Positions 56,858 to 64,000 of a stretch of DNA of 64,000 nucleotides are shown here, piece after piece. Where the stretch lies: assembly GCF_031845265.1 (NCBI RefSeq), contig NZ_JAVRBG010000002.1, forward strand, positions 248,001 through 312,000, in the 5' to 3' direction. The notes under the pieces were generated by a model. That model did not search any database. It had not been told where the DNA came from and saw nothing but the letters and a program-made list of their open reading frames with translations. Numbering within the stretch: position 1 is the first letter of the stretch; every line of letters begins with the position of its first letter. This DNA comes from Mesonia ostreae (GTDB lineage Bacteria > Bacteroidota > Bacteroidia > Flavobacteriales > Flavobacteriaceae). The position numbers were made by a program, and so were the translations under genes.

Positions 56858-58840
56858 TTAGTCTTTTAATAATGCCGGATCTACTTGATGAGGAATGGTA
56901 ACTTTTAAGTGAGGCTCCAATTCCATCGCACGTTTTATGGCAAAAATAGCTCCATCATTTCGTGCCCAAGAACGTCTAGCAATCCCATTATTTACATCCC
57001 AAAAAAGCATAGACTTTAATCGTCTGTCGGCATCTAAACTACCATCAAGTACCATACCAAAACCACCGTTTACTACTTCGCCCCAGCCAACGCCACCGCC
57101 ATTATGTATGCTTACCCAAGTGGCTCCTCTAAAGCTATCTCCTATCACATTTTGTATCGCCATATCTGCTGTAAACTGGCTGCCGTCATAAATGTTGGAG
57201 GTTTCACGGTAAGGTGAATCTGTTCCCGAAACATCGTGATGGTCTCGGCCTAAAATAACCTGTCCAATTTCGCCATTTTTTATCGCTTTATTAAAGGCTT
57301 CAGCTATTTTCATTCTTCCTTCCGCGTCAGCGTAAAGAATACGAGCCTGAGAACCTACCACCAATTTATTTTCTTGTGCGCCTTTAATCCAAGTAATATT
57401 ATCTTGCATTTGTTGCTGAATTTCTTCCGGAGCATTTTTCTTTAATTCTTCTAGAACCTGCGTCGCAATCTCATCGGTTTTAAGTAAATCTTCAGATTTC
57501 CCCGAAGCACAAACCCATCTAAACGGACCAAAACCAAAATCGAAACACATAGGTCCCATAATATCTTGAACGTAACTAGGATACTTAAAGTTCTTGCCAT
57601 CTTCGTTCATAATATCAGCGCCAGCTCTAGAAGCTTCTAATAAAAAGGCATTTCCGTAATCAAAGAAATAAGTTCCTTTTGCCGTATGTTTATTGATTGC
57701 TTCTACTTGGCGTTTTAAACTCTTCTGAACTTCAGTCTTAAACTGCTTAGGGTTGTTAGCCATCATCTCGTTAGCTTCTTCGTAAGAAAGACCAACAGGA
57801 TAATAACCTCCCGCCCAAGGATTATGAAGAGAAGTTTGATCACTTCCCAAATCGATACGAATATTTTCTTCGTCAAATTTCTCCCAAACCTCTACGATGT
57901 TTCCATCATAGCCAATAGAAATAGCTTCTTTGTTTTCTTTAGCTTCTTTTACACGCTTGGCAAGTTGATCTAAATCGCTAATCACTTCTTTCACCCAACC
58001 TTGAGAATGTCTTGTTTTGGTCGCTTTAGGATTAACTTCTGCGCAAACGGTAACACAACCTGCAATATCTCCTGCTTTAGGTTGAGCACCGCTCATTCCT
58101 CCTAATCCGGAAGTAACAAAAAGGCCGCCTTGAGGCTCTTTTTTAATTTTTCTAAATCCATTTAAAACGGTAATCGTAGTTCCGTGAACAATTCCCTGCG
58201 GACCTATATACATAAAGCTTCCGGCAGTCATTTGTCCAAATTGAGTAACTCCAAGGGCATTAAATTTCTCCCAATCATCGGGTTTGGAATAATTGGGAAT
58301 CATCATTCCGTTGGTAACTACTACTCTTGGAGCGTCTTTATGAGAAGGGAACAAGCCCATTGGGTGTCCGCTGTACATCGCTAAAGTCTGTTCATTGGTC
58401 ATTTCAGCTAAATATTTCATCACCAAATGGTATTGCGCCCAGTTTTGGAAAACGGCTCCATTACCACCATAGGTAATTAATTCGTGCGGATGTTGTGCTA
58501 CTGCGTGATCCAAATTATTCTGAATCATCAACATAATGGCTTTTGCCTGCTCACTTTTTCCAGGATAATCGTTTATAGAACGCGCATAAATCTTATGCTC
58601 GGGAAGAAAACGGTACATATAAATTCTTCCGTAGGTGTTTAGTTCTTCTCTAAACTCTGGAAGTAAAGTAGCGTGATGCTGCGGCTCAAAATACCTCAAG
58701 GCATTTTGTAAGGCTAACTTTTTTTCTTCTTTTGTAAGTATATCTTTACGCTTAGGCGCGTGATTGATTGTGGTATCGTATTCTTTTTTTACGGGAAGTT
58801 CATTTGGGATTCCTTGTAAGATTTCTTCTTTAAAAGTCAT
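56858..58840 (-). CDS. hutU: Urocanate hydratase
   Basis: A 660-aa NAD-dependent enzyme that hydrates urocanate to imidazolonepropionate in histidine breakdown. Visible blocks are YGGNGAVFQNWAQYHLVMKY, MYSGHPMGLFPSH, TAGSFMYIGPQGIVHGT and GLGGMSGAQPKAG. The active-site region is FDFGFGPFRWVC, and GRDHHDVSGTDSPYRET lies in the C-terminal half. At 660 aa it is longer than the common 550-aa form but fits the long class found in Bacteroidota. No other hut gene is adjacent. Three copies of TTCAGTG stand right behind its start codon. Confidence 0.95.
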   Translation of the reverse strand: MTFKEEILQGIPNELPVKKEYDTTINHAPKRKDILTKEEKKLALQNALRYFEPQHHATLLPEFREELNTYGRIYMYRFLPEHKIYARSINDYPGKSEQAKAIMLMIQNNLDHAVAQHPHELITYGGNGAVFQNWAQYHLVMKYLAEMTNEQTLAMYSGHPMGLFPSHKDAPRVVVTNGMMIPNYSKPDDWEKFNALGVTQFGQMTAGSFMYIGPQGIVHGTTITVLNGFRKIKKEPQGGLFVTSGLGGMSGAQPKAGDIAGCVTVCAEVNPKATKTRHSQGWVKEVISDLDQLAKRVKEAKENKEAISIGYDGNIVEVWEKFDEENIRIDLGSDQTSLHNPWAGGYYPVGLSYEEANEMMANNPKQFKTEVQKSLKRQVEAINKHTAKGTYFFDYGNAFLLEASRAGADIMNEDGKNFKYPSYVQDIMGPMCFDFGFGPFRWVCASGKSEDLLKTDEIATQVLEELKKNAPEEIQQQMQDNITWIKGAQENKLVVGSQARILYADAEGRMKIAEAFNKAIKNGEIGQVILGRDHHDVSGTDSPYRETSNIYDGSQFTADMAIQNVIGDSFRGATWVSIHNGGGVGWGEVVNGGFGMVLDGSLDADRRLKSMLFWDVNNGIARRSWARNDGAIFAIKRAMELEPHLKVTIPHQVDPALLKD

Positions 58841-58923
58841 ATTTTCAGTGTTCAGTGTTCAGTGTTGTTTTAGTTAATTTAATTAATAGTCTCTAGAAGG
58901 AACATTATAAATGATTTTTTTTT

Positions 58924-58960
58924 ACTCCCTTTCCTCTGGAAAGGGTTGGGGATAGGATGA
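58924..58960. repeat. Dispersed repeat CTCCCTTTCCTCTGGAAAGGG..., copy 2
   Basis: A CCTTTCCTCTGGAAAGG hairpin with GTTGGGGATAGGATGA behind it. It is near-identical in plan to the copy at 42031-42068. Confidence 0.75.
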
Positions 58961-59040
58961 ATTTAATGTTTATCATCTCGTCCCCTCCTAATTCCTCCCC
59001 TGGGGGAGGAATTAAAAAAGATAATTATCGAGTGTACTAA

Positions 59041-59153
59041 TGTCATTCCTACTTAGAGGAATCTCTCGTTCTAAGCAAAAAACTATTCCTGCCCACCTCA
59101 ATTTCTATATAGACATGATAAGCGAGGTTCTACGTGCTCCACTCTAAATGACA
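59041..59153. repeat. Repeat with TGTCATT/AATGACA ends
   Basis: TGTCATTCCTACTTAGAGGA starts it and CTCTAAATGACA ends it. The outer seven bases are perfect complements. ATTCCTACTTAGAGGAAT within it is a small hairpin. Confidence 0.6.
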
Positions 59154-59197
59154 ATTAAAATTATATAAACGTTTTCTAAATTACTACCAACTGATCA

Positions 59198-59356
59198 TTA
59201 CTCCCTCTTTTTATCATATCCATAGGGGCAATGACGGCATCCGCTTTTACAGCAATATCCTCTTTTTAAATGATATTGAGCCGTAAAACATTTGTAGCCT
59301 TCTGGTGTGAGGTAATAATCTCCCTCTTCTAAAGGAATATGCTTCTTTAAGTTCAT
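59198..59356 (-). CDS. DUF5522-type small cysteine-rich protein
   Basis: A 52-aa protein: MNLKKHIPLEEGDYYLTPEG, then a cysteine cluster GYCCKSGCRHCPYGYDKK near the C-terminus. The spacing CCxxxCxxC suggests zinc or an iron-sulfur cluster. It matches the small DUF5522 family, whose function is unknown. It is too short for routine gene calling but has a clean start and stop and a conserved-looking core. It diverges from the ACC-deaminase-like gene by 111 bases. Confidence 0.8.
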   Translation of the reverse strand: MNLKKHIPLEEGDYYLTPEGYKCFTAQYHLKRGYCCKSGCRHCPYGYDKKRE

Positions 59357-59445
59357 AGATTCCAAAAATAAGGATTTTTAACCTGAAATAGAAGTATTAC
59401 AAGTCGGATAAAGCTTTAATACTTCCGCAGAAGAATAAAACGTTG

Positions 59446-59453
59446 TATTTTTG
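59446..59453 (+). promoter_or_regulatory. Promoter -7 motif for the ACC-deaminase-like operon (TATTTTTG)
   Basis: TATTTTTG, 14 bases before the TTG start at 59468, fits TAnnTTTG and supports the unusual start codon. Confidence 0.55.
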
Positions 59454-59467
59454 CAAAAAGTATAGGC

Positions 59468-60388
59468 TTGTTCAACTTAACTCCTTCTTCCAATCAATTT
59501 ATAATCCAAAAAAATGGAGTGGAAGTCTTTTTAAAACGGGAAGATTTATTGCATCCGTTGGTTTCTGGAAATAAGTTTAGGAAATTAAAATACAATCTTC
59601 AAGAAGCTAAGAAACAGGGTAAAGACACGATACTTACTTTTGGAGGCGCTTTTTCCAATCATATTGTGGCCACTTCCGCAGCAGCGAAATTGTCACAACT
59701 AAAATCTATTGGAGTCATTAGAGGAGAAGAATTGGGAGGTGAAAATTTAGAAAAAACACTTCTGCAAAATCATACTTTAAGAAACGCAAAAGAAATGGGG
59801 ATGCAGTTGTTTTTTGTAGATAGAGAAACCTACCGAAATAAAGAAAAGCAATCCTTTATAGAAGCATTAAAAAACAAATTTGGAGATTTTTATTTAGTAC
59901 CCGAAGGAGGAACCAATGATTTGGCAATTAAAGGTTGCGAAGAAATTTTAACCGAAGCAGATAAAAATTTTGATGTGGTTTGCTGCCCTGTAGGAACGGG
60001 AGGGACGGTATCTGGAATAATTAATTCGTCTTACGAGCAACAACATATTTTAGGCTTTTCGGCGCTTAAGGGAGACTTCTTAAAAGATGAAGTCGCACAA
60101 CTCGTAAAAAAAAAGAACTGGGAGATTATAATAGATTATCATTTTGGCGGTTATGCTAAAGTAGATCGCACTTTAATCGACTTTATAAATGATTTTAAAA
60201 CGCACTATAATGTACTTTTAGATCCTATTTATACGGGAAAGATGATATATGGCATTTTTGATAGGATAGAAAAGGAAGAATTTACTAAAAATACCCGTAT
60301 TTTAGCGGTTCATACTGGAGGTTTACAAGGAATCTCTGGAGTTAATAAAAAATTGATTAAAAAAAACCTACCCAAAATTAATACTTAG
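59468..60388 (+). CDS. PLP-dependent ACC deaminase/D-cysteine desulfhydrase family enzyme
   Basis: A 306-aa fold-type II PLP enzyme. The PLP Lys is in PLVSGNKFRKLKYNL (near residue 38), followed by FGGAFSNHIVATSAAA, and the phosphate loop GTGGTVSGI. The family includes 1-aminocyclopropane-1-carboxylate deaminase and D-cysteine desulfhydrase, and sequence alone does not separate them here. The start is a TTG, chosen because no ATG lies near and the promoter motif ends just upstream. It is followed after two bases by the glucosaminidase gene, so the three genes up to hemL form one operon. Confidence 0.88.
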   Translation: MFNLTPSSNQFIIQKNGVEVFLKREDLLHPLVSGNKFRKLKYNLQEAKKQGKDTILTFGGAFSNHIVATSAAAKLSQLKSIGVIRGEELGGENLEKTLLQNHTLRNAKEMGMQLFFVDRETYRNKEKQSFIEALKNKFGDFYLVPEGGTNDLAIKGCEEILTEADKNFDVVCCPVGTGGTVSGIINSSYEQQHILGFSALKGDFLKDEVAQLVKKKNWEIIIDYHFGGYAKVDRTLIDFINDFKTHYNVLLDPIYTGKMIYGIFDRIEKEEFTKNTRILAVHTGGLQGISGVNKKLIKKNLPKINT

Positions 60389-60390
60389 AG

Positions 60391-61260
60391 ATGAAAGGAA
60401 GAATTTTTATTGCAGTGTTAGTATCAGGACTTGTACTTAGTTCTTGCGGAAGTAAAAAAAAGATAGCTAAGTCTGGCAAATATAGAACTCATGAAACTGT
60501 CACTTATAATGATAGAAGAGATAATAGTCCTAGAAGAAATGACAATACTGTAGTTCCTAATCCAACTAGAGAAGATGTCAATGCCAAAAATCCAACTGCG
60601 AACGCTCCCGTTTTTGAAGACAATAACGAATGGTATATTTATGAATATTCCCAAATTGCAAAAGATGAAATGGCACTTTACGGAATTCCTGCGAGTATTA
60701 CCCTCGCACAAGGTATACTGGAATCTAGTGCAGGAAAAGGGAAACTTACCTTAAAATCTAACAATCATTTTGGAATTAAATGTAATGGTTGGGAGGGTGA
60801 GAAAGTCTATCACGATGATGATACGTACCAAGAGTGTTTTAGAAAATACAAGGATCCTAAATATAGTTTTAGAGACCATTCCCTGTTTTTAAAAGATAGA
60901 AGACGTTATTCGGCTCTTTTTAATTTAAAGAAAGACGATTATAAAGGTTGGGCTTATGGTTTAAAAAAAGCAGGATACGCAACAGATCCTCGCTATCCTG
61001 CAAAATTAATTAGTATTATTGAAAGGTATCAATTACAGCGTTTTGATGATGAAGTTTTAGGTAATGGAAGCAGGGACGGTTTACCTTCCAGAGAGACTAA
61101 AGTAGATTATACAAGCATTCGTTATACGGTTAGAAAAGGAGATACTTTATACAGTATTTCAAAACGTTACAATTTAACCATCGAAGAATTAAAGTCTATC
61201 AATAAATTAAGAAGTGATAATTTGGCCATTGGTCAGAAATTATACGTAAAAACATTTTAA
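60391..61260 (+). CDS. Glucosaminidase-LysM lipoprotein (peptidoglycan hydrolase)
   Basis: A 289-aa lipoprotein with lipobox LSSC (Cys19). A basic, Asn-rich linker leads to a glucosaminidase domain at about residues 80-215 (SITLAQGILESSAGKGKLTL with catalytic Glu, NNHFGIKCNGWEG, FRDHSLFLKDRRRYSALF). A LysM domain is at the end (YTVRKGDTLYSISKRYNLTI, IGQKLYVKTF). It cleaves glycan strands and is held to the wall by LysM and to the membrane by lipid. It starts two bases after the previous stop. Confidence 0.94.
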   Translation: MKGRIFIAVLVSGLVLSSCGSKKKIAKSGKYRTHETVTYNDRRDNSPRRNDNTVVPNPTREDVNAKNPTANAPVFEDNNEWYIYEYSQIAKDEMALYGIPASITLAQGILESSAGKGKLTLKSNNHFGIKCNGWEGEKVYHDDDTYQECFRKYKDPKYSFRDHSLFLKDRRRYSALFNLKKDDYKGWAYGLKKAGYATDPRYPAKLISIIERYQLQRFDDEVLGNGSRDGLPSRETKVDYTSIRYTVRKGDTLYSISKRYNLTIEELKSINKLRSDNLAIGQKLYVKTF

Positions 61261-61273
61261 AAGAAATACAGCT

Positions 61274-62560
61274 ATGTTGTATCAAAGAAGTAGTCAACTT
61301 TTTAAAGAAGCACAAAAATACATTCCGGGAGGAGTAAATTCGCCAGTACGAGCATTTTCTGCCCTTGGCGGAAATCCAATTTTTATTAAAGAAGCCAAAG
61401 GAGCTTACATCTATGATGAAGATGGTAGAAAGTATATAGATTATATCAACTCATGGGGTCCAATGATTTTAGGACACGCACATCAGCCTGTGGTAGATGC
61501 CGTGATAGAGAAAACCAAAAAGGGAACCTCTTTTGGAACGCCTACAGAGATTGAAACGCAAATCGCAAAATTAGCCACTCAAATGGTGCCTAATATTGAC
61601 CAGATTAGAATGGTGAATAGCGGTACAGAAGCTTGTATGAGTGCGGTGAGACTTGCACGAGGATTTACAGGAAAAGATAAAATCATCAAATTTGCGGGTT
61701 GTTATCACGGGCATAGTGATTCATTTTTAATCCAAGCAGGAAGTGGTGCGGTGACTTTTGGAACACCTAATTCTCCAGGGGTAACAAAAGGAACGGCGCA
61801 AGATACTTTATTGGCGCAATTTAATAATTTGCTGAGTGTAGAAGAATTAATCAAAGCAAATGCAAAGGAAATCGCGTGTATAATTGTAGAGCCTATTGCG
61901 GGTAATATGGGATGCATTCCGCCTCAGAAAGGCTTTTTAGAAGGACTAAGACAACTTTGTGATAAAAACGATATACTACTTATTTTTGATGAGGTGATGA
62001 CAGGTTTCCGTCAAGCGGAAGGAGGAGTGCAACAGCGATTAAATATAAATGCCGATATTGTTGCTTTCGGGAAAGTAATAGGCGGCGGACTCCCAGTGGG
62101 TGCTTTTGCAGCCCGAAAGGAAATTATGAATCATTTAGCACCCATAGGTCCCGTCTACCAAGCAGGAACCCTTAGCGGAAATCCTTTAGCGATGGCCGCA
62201 GGTTTAGCGATGCTTACCGAGCTTCACGAAAATCCTGAAATTTTTAAAAGTATAGATAAGAAAACCGTTTACCTTAAAGAAGGATTAGATAAGGTGCTAA
62301 ACAAAAACGGAGTTACTTATACTATTAATCAAATAGGATCTATGATTTCTATACATTTTTCTGAAACGCCAGTGATAGATTTTGAAACTGCCGCTTTAGG
62401 AAACAATGAATACTTTAAAAAATTCTTCCACGGCATGTTGGAAGAAGGTATTTATATTGCCCCAAGTGCTTTTGAAACTTGGTTTATTTCTGAAGCATTA
62501 TCGTATGAGGATTTAGATAAAACCATTGCTGCCGCAGATAAAATCACCGCAGGCTGGTAG
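61274..62560 (+). CDS. hemL: Glutamate-1-semialdehyde 2,1-aminomutase
   Basis: A 428-aa PLP enzyme that makes 5-aminolevulinate in the C5 route of haem synthesis. Visible motifs are YIPGGVNSPVRAF, SFGTPTEIETQIAKL, MVNSGTEACMSAVRLARGFT, FAGCYHGHSD and the PLP Lys in AFGKVIGGGLPVGAFA. Length and start are typical. It is the last gene of the operon begun by the ACC-deaminase-like gene, 13 bases after the glucosaminidase gene. Confidence 0.96.
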   Translation: MLYQRSSQLFKEAQKYIPGGVNSPVRAFSALGGNPIFIKEAKGAYIYDEDGRKYIDYINSWGPMILGHAHQPVVDAVIEKTKKGTSFGTPTEIETQIAKLATQMVPNIDQIRMVNSGTEACMSAVRLARGFTGKDKIIKFAGCYHGHSDSFLIQAGSGAVTFGTPNSPGVTKGTAQDTLLAQFNNLLSVEELIKANAKEIACIIVEPIAGNMGCIPPQKGFLEGLRQLCDKNDILLIFDEVMTGFRQAEGGVQQRLNINADIVAFGKVIGGGLPVGAFAARKEIMNHLAPIGPVYQAGTLSGNPLAMAAGLAMLTELHENPEIFKSIDKKTVYLKEGLDKVLNKNGVTYTINQIGSMISIHFSETPVIDFETAALGNNEYFKKFFHGMLEEGIYIAPSAFETWFISEALSYEDLDKTIAAADKITAGW

Positions 62561-62602
62561 GTTAATTTCATAAAGTACATTTATAAGTTTTAAAAAGAGA
62601 GG

Positions 62603-62630
62603 CCTCACATCTGTGAGGTTTGTTATGTTT
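62603..62630 (+). terminator. Possible terminator after hemL
   Basis: CCTCAC/GTGAGG hairpin (62603-62618) followed by TTTGTT. The T tract is broken, so the strength is doubtful. Confidence 0.5.
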
Positions 62631-62648
62631 TGAAGCTCTCGGTCTTAT

Positions 62649-63272
62649 CTACTCATTTAAAAAGTTATTTTTACTACAATCTATAAAAAGAGAATCTTCT
62701 AAAGGAGACAAGCCAATCTCTTTGCGCAAAATATTTGTAGTTGCTTTGGAAGAGAAGCAAGGCATACCAAAGGCTGAACCGTATAAAACCTCTTTCCCAC
62801 CGCTTTTCCACCAAAAGTGTTTATCCAAAACTGTAGCTATAAATTCTCTATTTAAATTGCCTTTATCTGCTTCTTTTACAAGCATTTTTATTTTACGCCT
62901 ATCGCTCAATAAGCGGTATGGGTTATGTAATAATATTACTTGAGAAGCGCCACCAACACATTGTTGTTCAAAATTAGCTTCACCTAGTAAATTCTTACTT
63001 GGATAGCCATATTTCTCGATGATCTCAAAAAGATTTACAAAATGGATAGAATCAATTTTAACTGCTAAGTTCTTATCGATTTGAGTATAAATTTCTCTTT
63101 CTCTTATTCCTTGATCTAAACCATACATTTGGCAAAGCTCAAATGCTAAAGAATCTCGTAGGTGCTTACTTATGAGCTCATTTTTTTGCGTTTCTAAAGT
63201 TTAACCTTGATTCTTATTTGAGTTGCAACTCAATAAAAGTACGCTAAAAACGGCACACATAACTTTAACCAT
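62649..63272 (-). pseudogene. Lipoprotein of unknown function, split by a nonsense codon
   Basis: Read from the ATG at 63272, the frame gives VKVMCAVFSVLLLSCNSNKN (lipobox LLSC, Cys16) and then a TAA at codon 24 (63201-63203). The same frame then runs uninterrupted through RDSLAFELCQMYGLDQGIRE, YGYPSKNLLGEANFEQQCVG and a conserved-looking WWKSGGKEVLYGSAFGMPCF to the stop at 62649. A Met at 63128 could restart a signal-less 159-aa protein, but the intact lipoprotein signal upstream argues for a recently broken gene of 207 codons. The family is not recognised. Confidence 0.75.
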
Positions 63273-63455
63273 AAATTGAGTATTACAAATTTATTTTTTT
63301 ACTGAATTTTAAAGATAGTTAAAATAAACTTATAGATAATTTATTCATAATTTGAATGATCAAAAAGTTTTGTGCGATAGCCCTCACAGTCTCTAAGTTT
63401 TGGGATTGAAAACGTATGAGATATTATTGCGTACTAAGATTTAAAATTCAGCAAT

Positions 63456-64000
63456 TTATAGCTCTCTATTAATTTGCAGCAACTCCTCCAGATAATCCCT
63501 TTTATTAGAAAGTCTAGGGATTTTGTGTTGTCCGCCAAGCTTATTGTTTTTCTTAGACCAAGTATAAAATAAATGATGTTTAGCAATACGCACCTGTAGT
63601 CTAGTTAAGGTGACGTTATTTTTTCGCTTGGCTTCATAATCGCTATTAAGAGTTTGTAAAGCTTCATCCAAACAACGTTCAAATTCTTGAAGATCTTTTG
63701 GCGGAGTTTTAAACTCGATGATCCATTCATGAGCACCTTTATCTTTGCCTTCCATAAAAACAGGACCAGCCGTATAATCTACAATTTCGCAGCAGGTGAG
63801 TTGCGTGGCTTTCTTAAGCGCTTCTTCCGCATTTTCTATAATTAACTCTTCTCCAAATACGTTAATGTGGTGTTTTGTTCTTCCGGTAACTCTTATGCGA
63901 TAAGGATAAGTAGAAGTAAATCTAACCGTATCGCCTATTTTATATCTCCATAATCCTGCATTGGTGGTAATAATAATAGCATAATTAACGCCTATTTCTA
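63456..64000 (-). CDS. GH3 auxin-responsive-promoter family protein, C-terminal part
   Basis: A minus-strand frame that enters from the right edge and ends at 63456, giving the last 181 residues. The visible blocks ITTNAGLWRYKIGDTVRFTS, RIRVTGRTKHHINVFGEELI and YTAGPVFMEGKDKGAHEWII match the C-terminal region of GH3-family acyl-adenylating enzymes. These proteins are common in Bacteroidota; their substrate there is unknown. The Met at 63755 is internal, not the start. The N-terminal two thirds are outside the window. Confidence 0.9.
   Translation of the reverse strand, partial: EIGVNYAIIITTNAGLWRYKIGDTVRFTSTYPYRIRVTGRTKHHINVFGEELIIENAEEALKKATQLTCCEIVDYTAGPVFMEGKDKGAHEWIIEFKTPPKDLQEFERCLDEALQTLNSDYEAKRKNNVTLTRLQVRIAKHHLFYTWSKKNNKLGGQHKIPRLSNKRDYLEELLQINREL

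Larger units (their letters stand above)
58841..59197. other. Gene-free region rich in dispersed repeats
   Basis: Contains three tandem TTCAGTG units (58844-58864) immediately upstream of the hutU ATG. It also holds the CTCCCTT...GGGTTGGGGATAGGATGA repeat (58924-58960), a TTCCTCCCCTGGGGGAGGAA hairpin (58992-59011) and a TGTCATT-ended repeat (59041-59153). No gene is visible. Confidence 0.7.

Overview
The window comes from the chromosome of a low-GC Bacteroidota bacterium, most likely a marine or sediment member of the Flavobacteriaceae. I infer this from gene content and style, not from a database match. Pointers are the TAnnTTTG -7 promoter motifs, a CarboxypepD_reg/TonB-type outer-membrane receptor, two S46 dipeptidyl-peptidases, GSCFA and DUF4230 proteins, a fused E1 alpha/beta 2-oxoacid dehydrogenase, a GH3-family protein and a clade II nitrous oxide reductase cluster. 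No rRNA, tRNA, CRISPR array, prophage or transposase gene was seen.

Layout. 1-6 kb: era, a lipoprotein gene, der, and a large outer-membrane beta-barrel protein ending in a strong terminator. 6.3-9.5 kb (minus strand): M23 peptidase, MerR regulator, LemA and two TPM-domain proteins as one operon. 9.6-16 kb: alaS, a GSCFA protein, a broken rhodanese gene, a DUF4230 protein, a TetR regulator and a Fic protein. 16.1-29.9 kb: a phenylacetate (paa) catabolic operon in the order paaE-A-B-C-D-G-H-(membrane protein)-I-(zinc peptidase)-J-(toxin/antitoxin)-Z, preceded by a promoter and a perfect 9+4+9 palindrome that looks like a TetR operator. paaF-like and paaY genes follow at 33.8-35.6 kb, after an S46 peptidase and a CPBP membrane protease. 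No phenylacetate-CoA ligase (paaK) is in the window. 35.6-40 kb: an acetyltransferase, a dicarboxylate/amino-acid symporter and a second S46 peptidase. 40.6-44.7 kb: E2 and fused E1 of a 2-oxoacid dehydrogenase complex. 44.9-47.6 kb: MscS channel, a small HExxH-like protein, a TPR lipoprotein and a PA2169-type stress protein. 47.7-56.2 kb: an Rrf2 regulator diverging from a denitrification cluster (cytochrome c, NosZ, a 4-TM protein, NosL, NosD, NosF, NosY) and a heme-copper-oxidase-like membrane protein. 56.2-64 kb: DUF4136 lipoprotein, hutU, a DUF5522 protein, an ACC-deaminase-like enzyme, a glucosaminidase/LysM lipoprotein, hemL, a broken lipoprotein gene and the C-terminal part of a GH3 protein.

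The most unusual feature is the spacer DNA. Four copies of a four-helix-bundle gene (the family found as intervening-sequence ORFs in 23S rRNA) sit inside operons: between paaA/paaB, paaG/paaH, paaF/paaY and E2/E1. Each lies between inverted repeats whose sequence differs from locus to locus, so each could form a stem with the gene in its loop. Two of the four carry a single in-frame stop in the same inter-helix loop. Other spacers in the same operon hold similar ORF-less hairpins. In addition, short dispersed repeats have entered genes in frame: a 16-bp palindrome in signal peptides and in the E2 linker, and a TGTCATCCTGAAC-type repeat inside paaH.
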